DNA from: Lunularia cruciata | Lineage: Eukaryota > Streptophyta > Marchantiopsida > Lunulariales > Lunulariaceae | Direction: 5' to 3' | NCBI GenBank assembly: GCA_948567375.1 | Contig: OX419762.1 | Span: 4,780,001-4,844,000, forward strand | DNA length: 64,000 nucleotides | In this document: positions 38,876 through 49,767 of the stretch, in pieces | Position numbering within the stretch: the stretch's first letter is position 1 | How the letters are laid out: each line of letters opens with the position of its first letter | Program-made: the position numbers and the translations under genes | Notes under the pieces: model-generated | Database searches by the model: none | Told to the model about the DNA's origin: nothing | Seen by the model: only the letters and a program-made list of their open reading frames with translations

Positions 38876-39016
38876 TGTAGCAATATGGAGTTTAGCAATG
38901 AAGTTAGTCAAGGCTAACAAAGTAGCAAATGTTCTATGTAGAATGCACAAACTGCCATCCAAGACTTTGAAGCTTCAATGGCAATGAAGACATCACCAAC
39001 TAGCAGTGGAGGAATA
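38876..39016 (+). mobile_element. Truncated family-1 LTR start joined to a piece of 3' internal sequence
   Basis: 38876-38932 repeats the first about 57 bases of the family-1 LTR. It jumps at about 38933 into sequence that normally lies just before the 3' LTR (compare the reverse complement of 57310-57390: the TGCACAAAxxGCCATCCAAG block). The intact LTR begins at 39017. The simplest reading is a multi-LTR array that lost most of one unit by deletion. Confidence 0.7.
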
Positions 39017-39493
39017 TGTAAAAATATGGAGTTTAGCAACAAAGTTAATCAAGGCTAACAAAGTAGCAAATGGGCCAAATTAACCTACAATATTCTAGAA
39101 GTATCTAGGAAGCTACTTGGTACACTCCAAAGTATTGGGTAACATGCATACCAAGTGGTAACTTCCAGGAAGAAGCTCCTTGGGAAGCTTCCCGGCTAGC
39201 TTAGCATGCATCCCAAGTAGGTAGCTTCTAGAAGGAAGCTCTTAGAAGTTTCCAACTAGCTTAGTTTGCATGCCAAGTAGATGGTTTCTAGAAGGAAGCT
39301 TCTTGGTTAACTTGGCTTACACTCCAAGAAAGCAGCTGAAGGAAACTTCTTGAGAAGCTTCTCAAGAGCCTTGTATATTCCCTATAAATACCAATGCCAA
39401 ATCTCATGCTAGGCATTTGGAGTTTCACACACTCAAGTGTCTCAATGTGATCTTCTATTCTTCTATTTCTTTCCTTGGTTTCAATCTTTTATA
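39017..39493 (+). mobile_element. Family-1 LTR (5' LTR of element A')
   Basis: Matches 56822-57309 in reverse complement. It starts TGTAAAAATATGGAG and ends ATCTTTTATA just before a primer site. A CCCTATAAATACC box (about 39380) is a likely TATA element. Between 39090 and 39360 a unit of about 60 bp containing GCATGCCAAGTAG and TTCTAGAAGGAAGC is repeated several times with AAGCTT-rich palindromic cores. Confidence 0.85.
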
Positions 39494-39494
39494 T

Positions 39495-39510
39495 TGGTAT
39501 TAGAGCAAGA
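39495..39510 (+). promoter_or_regulatory. Primer-binding site of element A'
   Basis: TGGTATTAGAGCAAGA, one mismatch from the plant initiator-Met tRNA site TGGTATCAGAGC, one base after the LTR end. Confidence 0.85.
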
Positions 39511-39611
39511 ATGGGATGGATGGAATTTATGGACCACCAAATCCATTTCTATCAAACCATTGGGATTTTTGCATTTGTGTATTACCAAAGCATCATTTCA
39601 TACATTTCTAT

Positions 39612-39985
39612 AACACATATTTGTGCATGTGTGTGGTATTGTGATATTTAGATTGGTATTATAAATACTTGAGAGATATTATTTATATAGAGATAAAGGA
39701 TGGTTCTACACTAGTCATGATTAGCTAAATTTAATCATAGCTAAGATAGTGAGGACCTTACATTAGAGGAAGTGAAAAAGATGAGCACTATTATTTTGGA
39801 TTCTAGTGTGTTGACTTGTTATTATTCCTAGGTGTTTGGCTTTGAGGAAAGATTTGAGAACTCTTGGGCCCGCAAGCCTTTTTGTTTTAAATTCTTCTAT
39901 AGTCCAAAGATAGCCCATGTGAAGGAACCCTTGACTTAGTGGTTGGGTCAAGATAAGATCAAATGCTTAGTGGAATATGCCCATG
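39612..39985 (+). repeat. Repeat R, copy 1, inside the leader of element A'
   Basis: About 375 bp aligned with 52175-52540 in the same orientation, sharing GAGATAAAGGATGGTTCTAC, GGTGTTTGGCTTTGAGGAAA and TAGCCCATGTGAAGGAA. The sequence continuing to about 40250 has a CAAAAATATATAAACAAGG box and CT-rich run, reminiscent of a copia-type LTR. Identity not established. Confidence 0.7.
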
Positions 39986-40248
39986 TGGATGGATATTCCT
40001 TTATACTTTTTATACTTTGTATACTTTTTGAATTTTAGCCTAATAACTTGAGTTACTTTGGTAAATAGTAACTATTTTTGTAACTATTTCAAAAATATAT
40101 AAACAAGGAGTGAGGAGATATTCATCATGCTTTCATTTGCAACTATCTCTCTCTCATTGAGTTTTCTAGTGAGCGATGTCTTGAGTCTTGGAATGTTAAT
40201 CTTGGAGGAGTATGATGGAGTTGGGGTTCCTTGCCTTCTTAGTCCATG

Positions 40249-40516
40249 GTGCACTACCATAATAGCCATCAAAGGTTCATCTTGAGTGAAAGATATGTCG
40301 GCTCACATTTTTGGTTCCATTATAGGGACCTCTCTAGAAGGCAAGATAATGTTCCACGTACAATTCTATATTAGACATAAGGAGACTATGAGAGCTTACT
40401 TGGAGAGAACATTAAGGAAGGAGAGGGTTGAACTTATGTTAAAGATAGGAAAAAATGGTGCGCTACCATAATAGCTATCAAAGGTTCATCTTGAGTGAGA
40501 GATAGGCTAGCTCATA
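40249..40516 (+). repeat. 60-bp direct repeats flanking a small open frame
   Basis: GGTGCRCTACCATAATAG with CATCAAAGGTTCATCTTGAG occurs at 40249-40308 and 40457-40516. The open frame 40286-40471 between them has no recognised domain. Confidence 0.6.
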
Positions 40517-41120
40517 GTTCATCACCTCACACTTTGGGTAGAATTTTTTGAATACTATCACCTTGTCCGAGGAACCCTTGGTACTTCCAATTGTAACTTA
40601 TGGAGAATAGTGTACGTGTTGCATCTACATGTCAATAAATTGAATAAATTTGGAATAATATGATAGAGTAATAGTAGCCATGGTAGCAATGCACGAGGTT
40701 ATCATTGCTACGTAGTAACAAATTTGAGCACCTTACTTGATTGTTGGATGAATGAGATCATCAATGATAAGAGTACATGGAAAGAGCACTAGTTTGAGAA
40801 GAAGAAGATCAAATCCAATTCCAAAACCAAAGGTATTTGAAGGCAAGAATCTTCTAAGTGTAGTCAAGAATTTTGTGTCTGACTACAAAGTTTATTTGGA
40901 GCTACCAATCTTTAAGATGAACAAAAATAGATTCTCTTGGCTTCCAGCCAATTGGATGGAGAAGCAAAGCTATGGTGGCAATTCTCAGTTAAGCAAGCTG
41001 AACGGAAATTTGTTGCACTAATCTTGACTTGAGAGTAGAATTCAAGACTACAATAATTGGAAAATTTCAAGCTATAAATGCCACTTGAGCTACACAAGAT
41101 AGGTTGGCAAAGTTGAAGCA

Positions 41121-41236
41121 GATTGACTCTATAAGAAGTTACATCATGCAATTCCAAAACACCGTCATGAAAATTCAAGATTGACTCTATAAGAAGTTAC
41201 ATCATGCAATTCCAAAACACCATCATTCAAATTTCA
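41121..41236 (+). repeat. 58-bp tandem duplication in gag of A'
   Basis: GATTGACTCTATAAGAAGTT begins at 41121 and 41179, and the following block through AACACCRTCAT is repeated almost exactly. It shifts the gag frame. Confidence 0.9.
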
Positions 41237-42118
41237 GATATACTACAAGATGAAGCTCTAGATTGATTTGTGAGGGACTTGAAGTCACAAACTAGATTAG
41301 AGGTAACTATGCAAGAGCCATAACACTTGGAGGAAGCCATGCTGAAGGCCAAATACTTTGATTCCTTGGTTGCAATAACTTGGTCTCAACTTTGACCTCA
41401 ATCTCAAGCTCCATAGAACCTACCAATACACCATACATGGATGGAGGAGCCAGCACCAATGGAGATTGATGCCATTCAATGGAGACCATTTGGCACCACA
41501 GATAGTGAAAAATTGTGATAAAATGGTGGTTTTTTTTATTATCACCAAATTGAACATCACATCACTGAATGTCGACTCAAGAATGGGCAACCTCGACAAG
41601 TTGCCCAGATGGAGTTTGAGGAGTAGAATGATCAAGGGAAGCAAGGAATCCTAGTAGGAGATTTTGAGCTGTCTATTGGGAACTTCATTAGTTCCAATGG
41701 GATTGAAGGCTTGACTTGTGCAAGTTTGCTTCACCGGCAAGGTATGATATCTGATCATGGTTACAAGATTTTGGCTGATTCTAGAAGTTTAGAGAATTGC
41801 ATGTCCATGTAATTAGCAAAAGAATTGTATATTCCTATCAAGTCAATATTGGAAGTAGATTGATGATGGTGGATGGTAGAAAGGATTATGCATTGCGTAC
41901 CTCACATCTTGTTAAACTCAAGATTGGGAAGGAGTATTTGGAGTGTATGAGGTTTGTAATGGCACCTTTACACTATGATGTTATTTTGGGTTTGCCTTGC
42001 TTTGAATGTCATAAGGTTCAATTTGATGGGACCTGACAATAAATTCAAGTACAAAACCAAGATAGGAATGTTTGATTAAGTTGTCTAGCACCTTTGAATA
42101 AGACCTAAGAATAGTCAA

Positions 42119-42360
42119 TCTCAAGATGGAAAGTTTGTCAAGAAAGCAACCATAAAGCAAGCTTTGAAGGAAGACTAGTCCCAATATAGGAAGTTTGTCA
42201 CAAAAACAAGCATAGAGCAAGCTTTGAAAGAAGATAAATCCCAAGATGGGAAGTTTTTCAAGAAAGCAACCATACAACAAGTTTTGAAGGAAGATAAGTC
42301 CTTAGAAGGGAATTTTTTAATGAAGCAACTATAGAGAAAGCTTTGAAGGAAGATAAGTCT
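42119..42360 (+). repeat. Four 60-bp units between protease and reverse transcriptase
   Basis: Exact 60-base periodicity. Each unit encodes about 20 residues of the type SQDGKFVKKATIKQALKEDK, with stops in some. Element A has a single equivalent unit at about 36740-36800, so this is an expansion within the family. Confidence 0.9.
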
Positions 42361-42486
42361 ATTTTGGCGGTGTGGATCAAACCAATTGCACAAGGAGAAT
42401 GTAAGGAAGGTCAAGAGCCTCATCAAGCAATGGTTGATCAAATAGTTGAGTAGTTTGCGGATGTGTTTCCAGATTATCTGCCAAAG

Positions 42487-42540
42487 GGATTTAGGGTTTA
42501 GGGTTTGATTTACCCTTTGATTGTGGTTTACCCTTCAAGA
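42487..42540 (+). repeat. Telomere-like TTTAGGG pair with local duplication
   Basis: GGGATTTAGGGTTTAGGGTTT is followed by two copies of a TTTACCCTTTGA-type block (42510-42540). Element A lacks this segment at the same place. The two-and-a-half TTTAGGG units match the common plant telomere repeat, but are short enough to be local slippage. Confidence 0.6.
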
Positions 42541-44853
42541 TTGAGTTATTGCCAAGGAGTACTCTAGTGAATAGACCAATCTATTGGCTCTCACAAATGA
42601 GTTGGAGGAGTTGCAAACAATACTCATGGAGTTGTTTGAGAAGGATTTCATACAACATAGTATATCTCCTTGGGGAGCATTGGTACTATTTATTCCAAAG
42701 AAAGATGGAGGACTTTGTTTTTATATTGATTATCGTGGGCTCAATAAACAAACAGTGAAGAATACATATCCCTTGCCTCAAATTGATGATTTATTTGATC
42801 AATTGAGTGGAGCATGATACTTTTCCAAGTTGGATCTTCATAACAACTATTGAAAAATCCTTATTGATAGGGAGGATGTGCAAAAGACTAGATTTTGCGC
42901 AAGGTATGAGCATTTTGAACAAAGAGTTCTACCTTTTAGGCTCACTAATGCTCCAACAGTCTTCATAGATCAGATGCATTGGATGTTAGATGGACTATTG
43001 GATTGATACATGGTGGTGTTCTTGGATGACAATTTAATCTATAGCAAGACAAAGGCAAAACACACAAATCATGTGCAAGAAGTGCTAAGGCAACTACATC
43101 AATGGAAGTTTTATTGCAAGAAGTCAAAGTGTGCCTTTTGGCAAAAGGAAATTACCTTCTTGGGCCACAAGATATCATCAGAAGGGATAAAGATAGAAGA
43201 GGAGAAAATCAAGGCTATTATTGATTGGCCTACTCTAAAGGATGCCATAGAGGTACAAGCATTTAATGGATTGGCAAGTTTTTACTGATGGTTCATCCAC
43301 TATTATGTGCACAAGGTAGCACCATTGACCGACCTCTTGGAGAAAAACTCAAGCTTTCAATGGACCACCAAGCATGAAGAAGCATACAAGAAGTTGAAAC
43401 ATATGGTGTCTTCAGGACCCATTCTTCAACCATATGATCCTTAACTACCTTGTATGGTTGAATTCAATGCTTCTAACTTTACCATTGGAGCTATGTTGTA
43501 ACAAGAACTCCCTAATGAGTTACATCTCATTTCCTTTGTGTCTCACCAATTAAACACCATAGAAAGGAATTACTCTACATGAGATTGGGAACAACTAGCA
43601 ATGGTATATAGCACCAAGGTATGGAAGCATTATCTCTTGGGAAAACAAGTAGTCATGTAAACCAATCACAAACTCTTGTTGCAAATATCACATTTGGAAC
43701 ACATGAAGAATTGACATCATCAATGGGAGGAGCAACTCCAATTGTTTGATATCAAACTTGAGTACAAACTCGGTCGGTTCCATGTCATCCTTGATGCCTT
43801 ATCATGAAGACCTGATTTGAAGTCTCTTCCTCTCATCACAATGGAAATTATGATGGCATTAGTTGACTCCAAGGTCCAAATTGAGTTTAGGACAGCTCTA
43901 CAACAAGATCACTTCTTTCAAGTGGTACAAGGTCATCTTCCAACGTGCAACAAGGAGTATGGCATCTTCTCCTTCAAGGAAAGCTTTCTATTCCATGAGT
44001 ACCAAATATATGTTCCAGTCAAGGGTGATCTCCAACTTGTGTGCTCCAAGAAGCCCATGACATACCAATTGTTGGTCACATGGGTGTGGAGAAGACCCTC
44101 CAACGCCAATGGTGGTGGCTCAACATGGCACAAGATATTCAAGAGTTTGTCCAATTGTGAGTGAGAGTTGCCAATGTGACAAGGCAAACAAAACCGGCTA
44201 GACTCCTTTAACTACTCCACATTCCATCTGCTTGATGGAAACACGTGAGCTTGGATCTCATTACATCCTTGCCCAAGACAAAGCAAGGTCAAACAACAAT
44301 AGTGTTGTTTGTGGATAAGCTTAATAAAATTTTGTTTTTAGCACCAACCTTTGATACCATGGATGCTCCAACATTGGTGTAGATTTACTTTGACATTGTC
44401 TTCAAGCATCATGGGATGCCTTGTGTACTCATCTGTGACTATGATCTTTGATTCATTGGAAAAGTGTGGCAAAAACTCTTTTGGATACTTGGCACCAAGC
44501 TTGCTTTGTCCATAGCCTATCATCCTCAACTGATGGACAAAATTTACGTGAAAATCACACCTTGGAGGATATGCTTCATGCCTTTATCAACATTTACCAC
44601 ACCAATTGGGATGAATGTCTTGCAACTGTAGAGTTTGTATACAATAATTAAAAATTGGCAAGCACTAGATTCTCTCCTTTTCTCATCAATTTTGGCCAAG
44701 ATCCACTTGTTCCAGACTCTCTTCTTGCTCCTCCTCTATCTCATGTCCCTCATACTCTCACCTTCTTGACCACCATATATCAATCCTTCCAACAAGCCAA
44801 ATCTCATCTCCTTGTTGCTCAAAATTATCAAAAACAATATGTAGATATAATAC

Positions 44854-45592
44854 TGTAATACCAAGAGCTGACCATATGATCTAGATGTGAAATTTGGTTT
44901 GGTAACATCTGGAGTGATGTTACACATGATGGTCAAAATAGATCAGATAGAAGTATCACCAAAAGGATACTTCTACTAATAGGGCAAAAAACCAAAATAG
45001 ATTTGAAAACCTTAGAACCAATAGTTGGACATATGATTTGAAGGTGAGAATTGGGTTGATAACATTTGGAAGGATGTTACCCAGGATGGACTGAATAGAT
45101 CAGAAAGAGGTATCACCAAAAGGGGACTTCTACTACTAGAGTTGGAACCGAAATATGCCTGAAATCTTTGAAGGCAATTTTGGAGGCCTAAATGGATGAA
45201 TTAGGCCTCGAAAATGTGCCATTACCCTCCCCCAACAAAGGAAAGTTTGGCCTTTCCCCCCCACTTTGTCTCATCGAGAGCTTTCCAATGGTACCTCATC
45301 CACATGATTCTGAGATTCCTACATGAAGATTCCCTAAAAGATTCCCTCCGGTCAAAGCTTGTTTGACCAACCAGATAGGACCAGGACCGACATGTCACCC
45401 ATCCAAGTAAGTAATCCAAGGGTGGAGTTTGCTGACATGTCATCTATCTATGTACCTAATCCTATGATGGAGCTTCATTGGAGGAGATCCGCTTTGCCTA
45501 TATAATAAAGAGAAGGTGCTCCTTTAGTGCATCGGATTTTGAGTGTGAAAGTGTGTGTTTCTCTTCAGGTCTCCTAACCTTGAAGTTCTACA
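44854..45592 (+). repeat. 5' LTR of element B (739 bp)
   Basis: Starts TGTAATACC. U3 begins with two tandem subunits about 155 bp apart (CATATGAT at about 44873 and 45028). A TATATAA box is at 45499-45506. Ends TTCTACA. Confidence 0.9.
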
Positions 45593-45593
45593 A

Positions 45594-45608
45594 TGGTATC
45601 AGAGCAGG
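45594..45608 (+). promoter_or_regulatory. Primer-binding site of element B
   Basis: TGGTATCAGAGCAGG, one base after the LTR, matches the 3' end of plant initiator-Met tRNA. Confidence 0.95.
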
Positions 45609-46239
45609 TGTTGTCCAAGAGAGCGGATCACCCCCTTGGAAGAACATGGGCTACTAAGACTGAGTAATTTTGAGGAGAGACATTTTGGTGTAATTGGTAG
45701 ATTAGGAGGATAGAATGGATGCTCTGGGAGGACAATATCTAGTGCCTTGCTTTCCATTCTTGAATCCATTCAACATAAAGATTATGTAAATTCAGCACGA
45801 GCAAGTGAGAATGTATTTGGTTTTTCACTTCGGAGCAGAGTTCATGGATACAGTAATGAATTTGCCAAACCCAATGATTTTGCCTGTAGTGATTTATGAT
45901 AGAAGGTGGGATTTGACAATTTACATTTTTTTGTGATGGATTTGAATGTCCTAAATCCTTTCCTTTTAACACTCAAGTAGAAATTTGTTATGTAGTGAGA
46001 ACCCACCAATGGTCGATCATTGGGGTTAAGGAAAAATCACATAGGCAAGAATTGCCTCTTTATGTCATAGAGACAACAACTATCTGTAAGATTGATAGGC
46101 ATTTCATGGATCTAATAAGAGAAGTCCAGAGTGCACAACTCAAAGGACAAATTCCTAAGAAATTGAAGGATGTCATAAATGACTCAGGATTACCACCAAA
46201 AAGGTACCCTCAGGATTACCACCAAAAAGGAGAGTAGAT

Positions 46240-48990
46240 CATAAAATTGAGACACTCCCGGGGAAGATTCCTCCTTGTGAGGCCCCATATCGCCTATCAT
46301 CTCATGAGTTAGAGGAGTGCAAGAATCAAATTGAAGCTATGCTGCAGAAACGGTTCATCCAACCCAACGTATCACCATATGGGGCTCCGGTCTTGTATGT
46401 GAAGAAGAAAGACGGTACAATACGTATGTGCATTGACTATCGACTCAATCAGTAAATAGTGAAGAATAAATACCCCTTACCTCGCATGGATGATCTATTT
46501 GATCAACTCAATGGAACAAGACACTTCACCAAACTAGATTTGCGGAGCGATTACAATCAAATCTGAATTGTAGAGGAGGATGTGTACGAGACTGCCTTTT
46601 GAACCAAGTATGACCACTTTGAGTATCTCGTGATGCCTTTAGGTCTCACCAAGGCACCTGCCACTTTCATGAGTCTAATGAATGACATGTTTTTTTTTCA
46701 TATTTGGATAAGTCTGTCATCGTCTTCCTGGATGACATCTTAGTATACAGTAGCCCGATGATGGAACACAAACAACATCTACGAGAAGTCCTCCAGATTC
46801 TAAGACAAAATCGATTGTATGCCAAAATCTCAAAGTGTGAGTTTGGCAAGTCTGAAGTAGACTACTTGGGGCATAGAGTAAGTGTAGAGGGTATTCAAGT
46901 ATTGACAGATAAAATAGAGGTCATTCAAAAATAGAGTGCACTAGACGATCAGACTCAACTTAAGAGCTTCTTGGGTATGACGGGATTCTATCATCGATTT
47001 GTCAAGGACTTCTCCAAGGTTGCACAGCCTTTAATAGCACTGTTTGGCAAGGGGAAGAAGTGGACATGGAGAATCACAACAAGAGTTGGCCTTTCAAGAA
47101 TTGAAAGCCACCTTGCTACATGCACCAATCTTGAAGTGGTATGACCCAAAACATCCAATCAAGTTGGCTACAGATGCATCAGGCATAGCAATCGGAGTAA
47201 TGCTACAACAAGAGTGGCATGATGGATGGCATCCCATTGCATATTTTTCTCAAAAGTTGTTACCGGCAAAGTGCAACTACCACACCACAAAATGAGAAGA
47301 GTTGGCCATCGTCCTGACAACCAAGCATTGGAAACACTATTTAGGCAAGAAGGCATTTGTGGTAGAGACAGACCACAAACCCCTAGTCTACCTTGAGACG
47401 CAGAAGGATCTATCTCGTTGCTAGATTTGATGGGTAGAGTGGCAACAACGCTTCAACATGACAATCACCTATGTTGAAGGTAAGAAGCAACTTGTAGATG
47501 CATTCACCCGCATGCCAATGGCAAACAACTTGGTGGTAGAGGTTCAAATTAACCCTAAATTCTGGCTAGAGATTCTGGCGATTACAAAAACTGATCCACA
47601 GATTGTAGAAGAGCAATCATCCAAAGGCGTCACCAGCACCCAAGGACTCACCTTTCATGATGGCAGATTATGGATTCCAATTGTCCCAGAATTGCGCACC
47701 ACCATTCTAGCGGAATGTCATGATTCGGCCATTGCAGGTCATGTTGGAGTGGACAAGATCTTGGATGCAGTCCAATGCCATTACTATTGGCCCAAGATGA
47801 GCAACGATGTGATGGACTACGTGCGCTGTTGCTTACTTTGTCAACAAAACAAAGCTTCTAATCAAGCTCTTGTAGGGCTCTTGCAACCTCTCCCCACTCC
47901 TACACAACGTTGGGAATAGGTGTATATGGATCTCATCTGTGAATTACCCAAGACCACATCAGGATTTGAATCCATTGTGGTCTTTGTGGACCGGCTCAGC
48001 AAAATGATTCATGTCCGCCCTACCACCAAGGAGGTGACCGCTCTACAACTTGCTCAATTATACTTAGATGCAATCTTCTCTCACCATAGCTTGTCTTGAG
48101 TACTCATCACCGATAGGGGTACTCAATTCACCAGTTTGTTTTGGTGCACACTCTTTGGTTTCTTCAAAACCAAGTTGGCCATGTCCACAACTTACCACTC
48201 ACAAACAGATGGACAAACAAAGCGGGCTAATCGCACTATTGAAGACATGTTATGCGGCTTCACCTTAGAAGAGCAAGAGAGGTGTGACACTCTACTCTTG
48301 TTGGTGGAATTTGCTTACAACAATTCAGTGAATGCATCCATCCAAGTCACTCCGTTCTTCCTTATGTATGATGAGCATCCCTTCACATCTCCCAGCTTGA
48401 TGAAGATCCGTCCGGTGGCTACCAAGGTCGATGCAGTCAACACATTTGTTTCTAGAATCCAACAAGAGGTGGAGAGCCCTAAGCACAAATTACAAATTGC
48501 ACAAAATCACCAGAAGTAGAATGTTGATGCACACCGTAGGCACATGGAGTTCAATGCTGGGGATCAAGTGTGGCTATCGACAACCAACCTTACATTAGTA
48601 GGACCTTGTAAGCTCAGACCTTGTTGGGCCTTTCTCAATTCTCCGTCGAGTCGGCATTGTGGCCTACCACCTTGAGCTACCACCACACATGAAGATCCAT
48701 CCAGTGTTCCATGTTTCCTACTATGCAGATATGCTCCCCGATCAGGCTTGGGTCATTCCACACAAGACATTTGACCTTGTCCGACACTCGTTGATGGCAA
48801 CAAGCAATATGAAGTGGAGCATATTCTCCAAAAATGCATGCGTGGTACTCGTCATCCAAGGGTGGATTATCTTGTCTAGTGGAAAGGTTACCCCATCTAT
48901 GAAGCAACCTGGGAAGCCACTGCCAATTTGACACATGCACCGGTGTTGGTGCAAGCATTTGAGCAACAATTGCACAACAAGGACGTTGCA
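46240..48990 (+). pseudogene. pol of element B: reverse transcriptase, RNase H, integrase, C-terminal domain
   Basis: Ty3/gypsy pol. RT spans about 46250-46940 ([20 protein letters not shown], then [13 protein letters not shown], then [12 protein letters not shown] with both catalytic Asp). RNase H is at about 47060-47460 (LATDASGIAIGVMLQQ). Integrase is at about 47640-48520: zinc-binding H-H-C-C (ECHDS...GHVG...CCLLCQ), then first Asp in YMDLICELPK, second in ITDRGTQFTS, and Glu in RTIEDML. A chromoviral-style C-terminal part (LPPHMKIHPVFHVSY) ends near 48990. Several in-frame stops and frame changes, many at former CAG, CAA or CGA codons, make it inactive. Confidence 0.9.
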
Positions 48991-48994
48991 TCTT

Positions 48995-49007
48995 AAAAGG
49001 AGTGAGG
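48995..49007 (+). promoter_or_regulatory. Polypurine tract of element B
   Basis: AAAAGGAGTGAGG immediately before the 3' LTR start at 49010, where plus-strand DNA synthesis would be primed. Element C has AAAAGGAGGGAGG in the same place. Confidence 0.8.
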
Positions 49008-49009
49008 TT

Positions 49010-49767
49010 TGTAATACCAAGAGCTAGCCATATGATCTAGATGTGAAATTTGGTTTGGTAACATGTGGAATGATGTTACACATGATGGTCAAAATAGATC
49101 AGATAGAAGTATCACCAAAAGGGTACTTCTACTAATAGGGCAAAAAACCAAAATAGATTTGAAAACCTTAGAACCAATAGCTGGACATATGATTTGAAGG
49201 TGAGAATTGGGTTGATAACATTTGGAAGGATGTTACCCAGGATGGACTGAATAGATCAGAAAGAGGTATCACCAAAAGGGGACTTCTATGAATAGAGTTG
49301 GAACCAAAATATGCCTGAAATCTTTGAAGGCAATTTTGGAAGCCTCAACGGATGAATTAGGCCTCAAAAATGTGAAATTACCTCTCCCCCCAACAGAGGA
49401 AAGTATGGCCTTCCCTCCCTCCTGCTTTGTCTCATCGAGAGCTTTCCAATGGTACCTCACCCACGTGATTCTGAGATTCTTACAGGAAGATTCCCTAAAA
49501 GATTCCCTCTGGTCAAAGCTTATTTGACCAACCAGAAAGGACCAGGACCAACATGTCACCCATCCAAGTAAGTAATCCAAGGGTGGAGCTTTCTGACATG
49601 TCACCTATCTATGTACCTAATCCTATGGTGGAGCTTCATTGGAGGAGATCCGCTGTGCCTATATAATAAAGAGAAGGTGCTCCTTTGGGGCATCGGAGTT
49701 TGAGTGTGAAAGTGTGTGTTTCTCATGGTGTGTTTCTCTTCAGGCCTCCTATCCTCGGAGTATTACA
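49010..49767 (+). repeat. 3' LTR of element B (758 bp)
   Basis: Begins TGTAATAC and ends GTATTACA, perfect eight-base inverted termini. It has visible substitutions relative to the 5' LTR, and ends GGAGTATTACA where the 5' LTR ends GAAGTTCTACA, so the two have either aged or exchanged sequence with other copies. Confidence 0.9.

Larger units (their letters stand above)
40752..44853 (+). mobile_element. Family-1 gypsy element A', gag to mid-integrase
   Basis: Ty3/gypsy gag-pol pseudogene after the LTR and primer site at 39017-39510. Gag is at about 40750-41640, with RLAKLKQIDSIRSYIMQFQN as the conserved coat motif and a poor zinc knuckle (HHITEC) near 41560. Protease is at 41660-42040; its active site reads ILADSRS, so the essential DS/TG is lost. 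A four-unit 20-aa repeat follows (42119-42360). RT is at 42380-43290 with an intact VVFLDD box, RNase H to about 43810, integrase to 44853. Many stops fall at Arg or Gln codons (CGA/CAA to TGA/TAA). The frame ends with AQNYQKQYVD, exactly where family-2 element B begins. The matching remainder is on the minus strand at 57310-57820. Confidence 0.9.
44854..49767 (+). mobile_element. Family-2 gypsy element B, gag-protease deletion derivative
   Basis: Complete LTR-to-LTR element of 4.9 kb: 5' LTR 44854-45592, primer site, internal region, polypurine tract, 3' LTR 49010-49767. It was probably unable to move by itself because nearly all of gag and protease is missing (junction at 45996-46000). The flanks differ: integrase of A' on the left, unrelated minus-strand sequence on the right, and the adjacent five bases (AATAC and CAACA) do not match. 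This mismatch fits a rearrangement through the 3' LTR. Confidence 0.9.

Noticed and set aside
42487-42510. True interstitial telomere
   Set aside because: Only about two and a half TTTAGGG units inside a retroelement; too short to infer a chromosome end or fusion.
49010-49767. Simple insertion of B into a uniform target
   Set aside because: The bases outside the two LTRs (AATAC and CAACA) do not match and the flanks are unrelated, so a plain insertion does not explain the locus.
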